Source of the DNA: Limisoma sp963601185
Lineage (GTDB): Bacteria > Bacteroidota > Bacteroidia > Bacteroidales > Muribaculaceae
DNA length: 17,558 bases
Direction: 5' to 3'
NCBI GenBank assembly: GCA_963601185.1
Contig: CAVCEE010000029.1
Coordinates: 1-17,558 of the forward strand
Under the pieces are notes generated by a model. That model made no database searches. It was given only the letters and a program-made list of their open reading frames with translations, and had not been told where the DNA came from. Positions 8,485-13,870 of this stretch are shown piece after piece (position 1 is the stretch's first letter; each line of letters starts with the position of its first letter). A program made the translations under genes and the position numbers.

Positions 8485-8967
8485 TTATTCAGGATAATTC
8501 AGATTATCGCTGGTTGCGACATATAAGACCTCATCCAGATACTTCTTTGCTTCCCATTTCGCCATAGGAAGATTGTTAAGTAGGTAGTTGCCGCAATCAC
8601 GCGGTGTTGCCCCCGGAATTTCTCCTTCGAAATCACGGATGAATTCAAATGTTTCGATTAGCAAGGGAAGAATGTTAGATGATGTCAAATCGCCCTTGAC
8701 AATCAAATAGTTTCCGGTACAACAACCCATTGGCCCCCAATAGACGATATTGTCTTTCCACGTCTTGTGGTTGCGCAAGTATGTGGCGGCCAAATGCTCG
8801 ATGGTATGCAATGCAGATTGGCTTACTGCTGGCTCGTTGTTGGGCTCTTTCATTCGCACGTCGAACGTCGTCAGCACGTCTCCGTGAGAAGTCGTGTCTT
8901 TTCGTGAAACATAGATTCCGCGTTTGAGCAGCAGGTGGTTGATTGTAAAACTTGGTATCTTTTCCAT
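8485..8967 (-). CDS. luxS: S-ribosylhomocysteine lyase LuxS
   Basis: A 160-residue cytoplasmic metalloenzyme that splits S-ribosylhomocysteine into homocysteine and 4,5-dihydroxy-2,3-pentanedione, the precursor of autoinducer-2. The metal-binding motif HTIEH gives His54, Glu57 and His58; Cys125 in RDCGNY is the third metal ligand by family alignment; the catalytic cysteine is Cys82 in MGCCTGNY. Length and all active-site residues are normal. It begins 9 bases after the mtnN stop and so forms an operon with the enzyme that makes its substrate. There is no clear Shine-Dalgarno. The stop lies 13 bases from that of the convergent AlbA_2-type gene. An imperfect hairpin (8490-8512) lies in the last codons, without a proper T-tract. 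Confidence 0.97.
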   Translation of the reverse strand: MEKIPSFTINHLLLKRGIYVSRKDTTSHGDVLTTFDVRMKEPNNEPAVSQSALHTIEHLAATYLRNHKTWKDNIVYWGPMGCCTGNYLIVKGDLTSSNILPLLIETFEFIRDFEGEIPGATPRDCGNYLLNNLPMAKWEAKKYLDEVLYVATSDNLNYPE

Positions 8968-8976
8968 AATGGTGTG

Positions 8977-9663
8977 TTATATAAGTTCAAGAATGTCGGA
9001 CAATACTTTGAATGTGTGTTCAGGAGCAGTTTCCCAGAAATTGTCATATTGCTTGGCGTTGTTGCTATCTTGTCCTGGAGTGTCGCTGATAACTCGAAAT
9101 ACAAAGATTGGCACGTTCTTGAGATGGCACACTTGTGCGATTGAGGCTGACTCCATATCAACGGCAATTGCCTCAGGGAAATTGCTCTTGATGGTCTCGA
9201 TTTCTTCGACTTTAGAGATGAATTTGTCTCCCGAACAGATAAGCCCGTATCGCAAGTTCTCGCCAATTTTAGATTGGCGAACTTGTTCTATGATACTTGC
9301 CTCTGACTGGAAATACAACGGACATCCGGCCGCTTCTCCGTAGACAGTGCCTGGACCACACCAAATGTCGTGGTGGGCGATGCATTCGCAAACGACAATA
9401 TCCATCTGCGACACCGATTTGTCGGCACCGCCGGCAACACCCGTATTGATAACAAGGTCTGGACTGAAAGAATTAATCAGGGCATACGTGCCAACAGCGG
9501 CATTTACCTTGCCTATGCCGCACTGCATCGCAAACACTTCGTGCTTGCCGATGTTGCCAGAATAGATTGTGTAATTATCAATAGTCTTTTCTGATTTATT
9601 CTCAATAAGATGGAGAAGAAGATTGAGTTCTTTCCCCATAGCAACGATGATTCCTATTTTCAT
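8977..9663 (-). CDS. mtnN: 5'-methylthioadenosine/S-adenosylhomocysteine nucleosidase
   Basis: A 228-residue nucleosidase that removes adenine from S-adenosylhomocysteine and 5'-methylthioadenosine, feeding LuxS and methionine salvage. Visible key residues are Glu12 (VAMGKE), the NTGVAGG loop near 73-79, Glu171 in VDMESAS and Asp194 in RVISDTPG, matching E. coli MtnN Glu12, Glu174 and Asp197. The frame extends 12 codons upstream to an ATG at 9699, but starting at 9663 puts Glu12 in register and gives the usual length, with an A-rich leader, so that start is chosen. A promoter at 9725-9755 would transcribe mtnN then luxS. Confidence 0.95.
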   Translation of the reverse strand: MKIGIIVAMGKELNLLLHLIENKSEKTIDNYTIYSGNIGKHEVFAMQCGIGKVNAAVGTYALINSFSPDLVINTGVAGGADKSVSQMDIVVCECIAHHDIWCGPGTVYGEAAGCPLYFQSEASIIEQVRQSKIGENLRYGLICSGDKFISKVEEIETIKSNFPEAIAVDMESASIAQVCHLKNVPIFVFRVISDTPGQDSNNAKQYDNFWETAPEHTFKVLSDILELI

Positions 9664-9693
9664 TTTATTTAATCTTGATTGTAGTTCAATGCA

Positions 9694-9712
9694 CGGCATC
9701 TATAAACTGCCG
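9694..9712 (-). promoter_or_regulatory. Hairpin at the start of the mtnN-luxS leader
   Basis: CGGCA (9694-9698) and TGCCG (9708-9712) form a five-base-pair GC-rich stem with a 9-base loop. If transcription starts a few bases past the -7 box ending at 9725, this hairpin lies at the extreme 5' end of the mRNA. It may stabilise the transcript; it is too small to be a known SAM or SAH riboswitch. Confidence 0.3.
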
Positions 9713-9724
9713 AAACACATTATG

Positions 9725-9755
9725 CAAAATTACGAACTAATTGGTGATTAGGAAA
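9725..9755 (-). promoter_or_regulatory. Promoter of mtnN-luxS
   Basis: On the minus strand, TAATTTTG (9732-9725) matches TAnnTTTG, and TTTC (9755-9752), one base off TTTG, lies 19 bases upstream. The leader to the mtnN ATG would be about 55 bases. It faces away from the box at 9767-9774 that serves the B3/B4 gene. Confidence 0.5.
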
Positions 9756-9766
9756 TAGAATATTAT

Positions 9767-9774
9767 TAATTTTG
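9767..9774 (+). promoter_or_regulatory. -7 promoter box of the B3/B4 gene
   Basis: TAATTTTG (9767-9774) fits TAnnTTTG and is the exact inverted copy of the mtnN box at 9725-9732. No clear TTTG is found at the right distance; TTGG at 9741-9744 leaves a 22-base spacer. The leader to the ATG at 9821 would be about 40 bases. Confidence 0.4.
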
Positions 9775-9820
9775 TTGGGATGAAATTCTCTGATATGAGA
9801 GTCGATTAAATATTTTACTG

Positions 9821-10480
9821 ATGAAAATTATAATTGAAGATAAAATAAGGGAGGTCTGCCCAACAGTAAGAATTGCAATGGTTAGAGCCTGCGTGGTGAA
9901 TTCTGAAACGAGTGAGCAACTTTGGCAAGAAATTGAACAGATGGAAACAAAAACCCGTGAGAGTTATGAACTCTCATGGATAAGCAAGCGCCCGGCTATT
10001 GCTGCCACTCGCAACTTATATAAACATTGCGGCAAAGATCCTAACCGTTATCGTGTGTCTAGCGAGGCTCTGTGCCGTCGAGTGGTGCGAGGATTGGGAG
10101 TGTATCGGATAAATACATTGGTAGACTTGGTAAATCTGGTATCGATGGGCAGCGGATATTCAATCGGTGGCTTTGATGCAGACAAAATTGTCGGAGATGC
10201 TGTTATCCTTGGTGTCGGCAGAGCCGATGAGCATTTTGAAGGCATCGGACGTGGCGTGTTGAATGTTGAAGGGCTGCCGTTGTATCGAGATGCAGAGGGA
10301 GGCATAGGCTCTCCGACAAGTGACGAAGAACGAACAAAATTGACTCTGGACACTAAACGCATTCAAGTGCAAATAAATGCCTTTGCAGAAGAGATGCCGT
10401 TGGAAGCGACTGTGGAGTGGACTGTGGCGTTGCTTGAAAAATATGCTTCTGGACAAGATTTTGAAATCAGTTATTTCTAA
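9821..10480 (+). CDS. Stand-alone B3/B4 tRNA-binding-domain protein
   Basis: A 219-residue soluble protein formed by a B3/B4 domain, the module that in the beta subunit of phenylalanyl-tRNA synthetase hydrolyses mischarged tRNA. Diagnostic stretches are RPAIAATRNLYKHCGKDPNRYRVSSEAL, where the synthetase relatives also have KPS/ARPEAL-like sequence, NLVSMGSGYSIGGFDADKI near 105-123, and GIGRGVLNVEGLPLYRDAEGGIGSPTSDEERT, the loop with acidic and threonine residues. No other synthetase domain is present, so this is not a PheT fragment. It may act in trans on misacylated tRNA, which is an inference. The next gene, a YciO/Sua5 protein, follows after 11 bases, so two tRNA-related families share an operon. 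Length is usual for the stand-alone family. Confidence 0.82.
   Translation: MKIIIEDKIREVCPTVRIAMVRACVVNSETSEQLWQEIEQMETKTRESYELSWISKRPAIAATRNLYKHCGKDPNRYRVSSEALCRRVVRGLGVYRINTLVDLVNLVSMGSGYSIGGFDADKIVGDAVILGVGRADEHFEGIGRGVLNVEGLPLYRDAEGGIGSPTSDEERTKLTLDTKRIQVQINAFAEEMPLEATVEWTVALLEKYASGQDFEISYF
9955..9979 (+). repeat. Near-perfect intragenic palindrome
   Basis: TGAGAGTT (9958-9965) and AACTCTCA (9969-9976) are perfect inverted copies around a three-base ATG loop. A G-U pair and two C-G pairs (9955-9957 with 9977-9979) extend the RNA stem to 11 base pairs. It lies about 135 bases into the B3/B4 gene, in the codons for the segment TRESYELSW. Confidence 0.5.
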
Positions 10481-10491
10481 AATTAAATACG

Positions 10492-11094
10492 ATGAAAATC
10501 TGTAAAATCTATGGCGATAATATTGATGAGAGGTCGCTTATGGAGGTCGCAAAGGTGTTGAAGTCAGGAGGAATAATAATCTACCCGACAGACACTCTGT
10601 ATGCGTTTGGCTGCGATGCATTGAATAACAATGCAATCTCGAAGATATGTAAACTCAAAGGCATTAATCCCGACAAGCAGTTCTTGTCTATTGTGTGCGA
10701 GAATATCTCGATGGCGGCGGAGTATGCCAGATTCGGGAACAATGAGTTCCGTGTACTGAAAGATAATGCGCCAGGACCGTTTACATTCATATTCCAATCC
10801 TCATCGTCGTTGCCCAAGGTTTTCAAGGGGCGCAAAACTGTAGGCATAAGAATACCTGATAACAAAATTGCCACAACGTTGGCTAAAATGCTGGGCAATC
10901 CAATTATGTCGACGACAATAAAATCAGAAGATGAAGACTACGCCACTAATCCTGATTTGATGGCTGAAACCTATGCCGATTCAGTCGACTATATCATAGA
11001 TAATGGAATCGGCGACCTGATACCGTCAACAATCGTGGACTGCACGACATCTGAATATCAAATCGTGCGAGAAGGCAAGGGAGAACTTCAATAA
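10492..11094 (+). CDS. YciO/Sua5-family putative threonylcarbamoyl-AMP synthase
   Basis: A 200-residue protein of the YrdC/Sua5/TsaC/YciO fold, whose characterised members form threonylcarbamoyl-AMP for the t6A modification of tRNA. Visible motifs are PTDTLYAFGCDA at 32-43, KICKLKGINPDKQF at 51-64, GPFTFIF near 98-104, GIRIPDN, IMSTTIKSEDED, and near the end STIVDC and IVREG. The KLKG..P..F and MSTT patterns resemble E. coli YciO more than TsaC, and YciO's own role is less settled, so no gene symbol is given. It starts 11 bases after the B3/B4 gene and ends 3 bases from the stop of the convergent helicase gene. Confidence 0.83.
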   Translation: MKICKIYGDNIDERSLMEVAKVLKSGGIIIYPTDTLYAFGCDALNNNAISKICKLKGINPDKQFLSIVCENISMAAEYARFGNNEFRVLKDNAPGPFTFIFQSSSSLPKVFKGRKTVGIRIPDNKIATTLAKMLGNPIMSTTIKSEDEDYATNPDLMAETYADSVDYIIDNGIGDLIPSTIVDCTTSEYQIVREGKGELQ

Positions 11095-11097
11095 ATG

Positions 11098-12417
11098 CTA
11101 TTGGCGAGCAATTGAAATTTTGACTTTCTGATTCTTGATTTTCTCCGGCGAAATCTTTTTGACTGTTTCTTTTGCCTTTGCGGCAGGTACAGCCACAAGT
11201 GCATAGTGGTCGAATATGTCGATTTGTCCGATTTCGGAGGAAGAGAGACCGCCTTTTGCAATTAGGAAGCCGACTACATCGCCTTTCGAAATCTTCTCTT
11301 TCTTTCCAGCGGAAAAGAAGATGGTTTCAAATTGCTTCAGGGGGATTGGTTCTACATCTGGAGAAATCGTAAGCGTTTCGTTGAATTTCATATAGTCAGG
11401 GACTTTCTCGCTCGGGCCTAAGATGACGAACACATTGCCAGTCGCATCAATACGGGCAGTGCGGCCATTGCGGTGGGTATAAACCTCGCTTGTGACAGGC
11501 AGATGGTAGTGGATGACGTTCTCAATGGAGTCAATGTCAAGTCCTCTGGCCCCTAAGTCGGTAGTCACCATAATCTGGAATGTGCCGTTGTTGAGCATTG
11601 CAACCGCTTTCTCGCGGTCAATTTGCTCCAATCCGCCGTGGTACAACCCGACAGGATAACTCAGCCTATGGAGATGCTCATAAACACGGTCGACTGATTC
11701 GCGGTAATTCACGAAAACGATTGTCTTTCCGGAGCAGTGATTTCGCAATGTGTAATCAAGTGTGTCCAACTTGTCTTTAGCCGGAGATTTCACGGCGAAG
11801 ACGTTTATGCGGTCGGGGAGAGTGGTCTCTCCGAGAAAATCAAGAGTGTTAAGACCTTCGGCTTTGATGAAGTCTGGCAGGCTGGTCATCTTGGTGGCTG
11901 ATGTGAAAATGCGCTTCGACACATTCGGCATTTTCTTCACTAGGCGTTCCATCTCATCTTGGAATCCAAGTTCGAGAGACTTGTCAAATTCGTCGATAAC
12001 AAGGATGCGCACGTTATATACGTCGATGTTTTTGCGTTTGATGTGGTCGAGAAGTCGTCCTGGGGTAGATACTATGATGTCTGGCACAACCGACAGCGAC
12101 TTTTTTTCGTCGTCAAAATTGTGGCCGCCATAACAACACGTCACCTTGTAGCCGGTAGCAATGTCCTTGAATATGCGAGATGTCTGGATGGCTAATTCTC
12201 TCGAAGGAGATATGGCAACTGCCTGAATCTTGCCATTCGGTTGTCTGAGATTTTTCAGGACTGGGATAATGAATGCTATAGTTTTTCCCGATCCGGTTGG
12301 CGACAACAGCATCAGATTGTTTGAATTGTAGTTCTGCGACATTGCAATCTGAATTTGATTCAGAGTCGCAATATTTAGCCGTTTCGATATATTTTCTAAA
12401 ATTAAATTCTCTTTCAT
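11098..12417 (-). CDS. DbpA-like DEAD-box RNA helicase
   Basis: A 439-residue ATP-dependent RNA helicase. Motifs in order: a Q-motif region at 19-26, SPTGSGKT at 39-46, PSREL at 71-75, TPGRLLDH, motif II DEFD at 142-145 (canonical DEAD), SAT at 173-175, the second RecA domain with FVNYRES, TTDLGARGLDI near 285-295, and motif VI HRNGRTAR at 315-322 (canonical HRIGRTGR). Residues about 370-438 form a DbpA-type RNA-binding domain (KGDVVGFLIAKGGLSSSEIGQIDIFDHYALVAV). E. coli DbpA uses that domain to bind 23S rRNA hairpin 92 during large-subunit assembly; a similar role is inferred. The gene is convergent with the YciO-type gene (3-base gap) and divergent from the wecA-like gene. Its ATG lies only 15 bases past the -7 box, so the leader is very short. 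Confidence 0.9.
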   Translation of the reverse strand: MKENLILENISKRLNIATLNQIQIAMSQNYNSNNLMLLSPTGSGKTIAFIIPVLKNLRQPNGKIQAVAISPSRELAIQTSRIFKDIATGYKVTCCYGGHNFDDEKKSLSVVPDIIVSTPGRLLDHIKRKNIDVYNVRILVIDEFDKSLELGFQDEMERLVKKMPNVSKRIFTSATKMTSLPDFIKAEGLNTLDFLGETTLPDRINVFAVKSPAKDKLDTLDYTLRNHCSGKTIVFVNYRESVDRVYEHLHRLSYPVGLYHGGLEQIDREKAVAMLNNGTFQIMVTTDLGARGLDIDSIENVIHYHLPVTSEVYTHRNGRTARIDATGNVFVILGPSEKVPDYMKFNETLTISPDVEPIPLKQFETIFFSAGKKEKISKGDVVGFLIAKGGLSSSEIGQIDIFDHYALVAVPAAKAKETVKKISPEKIKNQKVKISIARQ

Positions 12418-12432
12418 CTCTAAATTTTATCA

Positions 12433-12440
12433 CAAAAATA
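12433..12440 (-). promoter_or_regulatory. -7 promoter box of the DbpA-like helicase
   Basis: TATTTTTG on the minus strand (12440-12433) fits TAnnTTTG. No TTTG is seen 19 bases upstream. The helicase ATG begins 15 bases downstream, so the mRNA leader would be only about 8-12 bases. Confidence 0.4.
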
Positions 12441-12463
12441 CGCAGAATAAAATTATGAGTGAT

Positions 12464-12471
12464 TATTTTTG
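12464..12471 (+). promoter_or_regulatory. -7 promoter box of the wecA-like gene
   Basis: TATTTTTG fits TAnnTTTG and mirrors the helicase box at 12433-12440. A clear -33 TTTG is missing. The leader to the ATG at 12504 would be about 28 bases and contains AGGA (12491-12494), a fair ribosome-binding site nine bases before the start codon. Confidence 0.4.
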
Positions 12472-12503
12472 TGAAAATTTAGAATGAAGTAGGACGAATT
12501 GTT

Positions 12504-13634
12504 ATGGGAATAGATGCACTAAATGTGAACATTGTAAATATTGTAATTTGTACGCTAACAAGTGCCATTTTTACCTTTTGGTTTATACCACGCATCATAG
12601 TAGTCTCTTTTAAAAAGAAGTTGTTGGACTATTCAGATGACCGTAAAATCCACACAGGAGTAGTGTCGCGGTTGGGAGGAGTCGCTTTTGTTCCGTCTAT
12701 TTTGATTGCGATAAGTTTTGCAGTCGGTTTGACTTCACTGGTTATGCCGATCCATCCAATTTCGTTGCATGCCCAAACGTCGCAACTGGCTTTCGGTTTA
12801 TGCTCCTTGACTGCATTGTATTTTGGCGGAATAATGGACGACCTTGTCAGATTAGGATATCGTGTAAAGTTCTTGATTCAGATAATTTGTGCATTGTTGC
12901 TTGTATCTTCCGGTATTTGGATTAATGATTTCCACGGATTGTTGTTTGTCAACACTGTCCCGGCGTGGTTTGGCGAGCCATTCTCCGTGTCGCTTATTAT
13001 CCTTATAATTAATGCTATAAACTTTATTGACGGAATTGAAGGCTTGGCTTCTGGGTTGGGCATTATCGCTGCATTTTTCTTTGGCATATTGTATTGTTAC
13101 GAAGGTAATTGGGATATTGCCTTGCTTTCATTTGCTGTGCTGGGCACGCTGATTCCGTTCTTCTATTATAACGTTTTTGGAGGGATTAAAGGACGCAGAA
13201 AGATTTTTATGGGCGATGCCGGTTCGCAATGTATCGGTTTGGTGCTGGCAGCACTCGCAATTAGGCTGTCGATGGTTGTGCCTGACGAACAATGTCAGAT
13301 TGACGGTATTATCATTATTTCGTTTTCGATGATGATTGTGCCGATATTCGATGTTTTTCGTGTGATGTTGCATCGTCTGAAACACAATAGGAATATATTT
13401 CTTCCTGACAACTGTCATATCCACCACAAACTGCTTATGCTCGGTATGACACACAAGATGGCAATGGCGACGATCCTGTTTGTGGCGATGCTTTTCGTTA
13501 TGCTGAATCTAATGTTGCTGAATAGGATAAACATCAACTTGATTTTGCTGTTGGATATTGTCGTTTGGGTGATATTCAATGTCGTATTGACAAAAATGAT
13601 AAATAAGGGTAGGCTGGCAAGCAATAAATTCTGA
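12504..13634 (+). CDS. WecA/TagO-type polyprenyl-phosphate sugar-1-phosphate transferase
   Basis: A 376-residue polytopic inner-membrane enzyme of the MraY/WecA superfamily (about 10-11 membrane segments). It moves an N-acetylhexosamine 1-phosphate from a UDP-sugar to undecaprenyl phosphate, starting lipid-linked glycans such as O-antigen. Signatures are DDRKIHTGVVSRLGGVAF at 45-62, the Asp pair Asp112-Asp113 in GGIMDDLVRLGYR, NAINFIDGIEGLASG at 170-184 with Asp176, FMGDAGS at 235-241, IFDVFRVM and HIHH at 305-308. The HIHH motif and the absence of MraY-specific sequence favour a WecA-like rather than an MraY role; the sugar donor is likely UDP-GlcNAc or similar. The gene stands alone between divergent dbpA-like and downstream nifJ, with AGGA nine bases before its ATG. 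Confidence 0.9.
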   Translation: MGIDALNVNIVNIVICTLTSAIFTFWFIPRIIVVSFKKKLLDYSDDRKIHTGVVSRLGGVAFVPSILIAISFAVGLTSLVMPIHPISLHAQTSQLAFGLCSLTALYFGGIMDDLVRLGYRVKFLIQIICALLLVSSGIWINDFHGLLFVNTVPAWFGEPFSVSLIILIINAINFIDGIEGLASGLGIIAAFFFGILYCYEGNWDIALLSFAVLGTLIPFFYYNVFGGIKGRRKIFMGDAGSQCIGLVLAALAIRLSMVVPDEQCQIDGIIIISFSMMIVPIFDVFRVMLHRLKHNRNIFLPDNCHIHHKLLMLGMTHKMAMATILFVAMLFVMLNLMLLNRININLILLLDIVVWVIFNVVLTKMINKGRLASNKF

Positions 13635-13730
13635 AAAACTCGGTTGCTTGATTGCTGAGACAGATTTCCTGATTGCATTTGCCAGTGTACGCTACGCATC
13701 TAATTGCAACATAAATTGTGAATTATTTAT

Positions 13731-13761
13731 TTTGTGGTGAAGAGATTATTGTGTAATTTCG
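13731..13761 (+). promoter_or_regulatory. Promoter of nifJ
   Basis: TTTG (13731-13734), a 19-base spacer and TAATTTCG (13754-13761), one base off TAnnTTTG, are in consensus arrangement. Transcription would start near 13765-13769, leaving a leader of about 100 bases. The 96 bases between the previous stop (13634) and this promoter hold a weak five-pair hairpin without a T-tract and nothing else recognised. Confidence 0.6.
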
Positions 13762-13771
13762 CATCGTGGAA

Positions 13772-13795
13772 AGCAGAGGGCAGATGCTCTCTGCT
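13772..13795 (+). promoter_or_regulatory. Stem-loop at the 5' end of the nifJ leader
   Basis: AGCAGAGGGC (13772-13781) pairs with GCTCTCTGCT (13786-13795), ten base pairs including one G-U, around the tetraloop AGAT. It would begin within a few bases of the predicted start point. No T-run follows directly, so an mRNA-stabilising 5' structure or protein site is more likely than a terminator. Further down, TTAACTGAT occurs at 13829-13837 and again at 13854-13862. Confidence 0.5.
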
Positions 13796-13870
13796 AGAGA
13801 TTGTTTTAAGATTTTAGGTCTTAGCATTTTAACTGATAGAGTATTATTATCAATTAACTGATTAACAAAT

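Larger units (their letters stand above)
12419..12483. repeat. 20-bp inverted repeat carrying mirrored divergent promoters
   Basis: The left arm (12419-12440) and right arm (12464-12483) are inverted copies matching at all 20 positions except for a two-base AT insertion (12429-12430) on the left, with a 23-base spacer. Each arm contains TATTTTTG, a match to TAnnTTTG, followed by a TGAAAATTTAGA-like leader, one reading left into the helicase, the other right towards the wecA-like gene. The symmetry reaches the start codon: the helicase ATG has a mirror-image ATG at 12484. Confidence 0.65.

Noticed and set aside
8490..8512. Hairpin in the 3' end of luxS as a terminator
   Set aside because: It has a bulge, lies in coding sequence and is not followed by a T-run on either strand.
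9664..9699. Upstream ATG for mtnN at 9699
   Set aside because: It adds 12 residues before the conserved MKIGIIVAM start and shifts Glu12 from its family position.
12419..12483. Inverted repeat as ends of a mobile element or invertible promoter
   Set aside because: The spacer is only 23 bases, no transposase or invertase is nearby, and inverting the spacer would leave both promoters unchanged.
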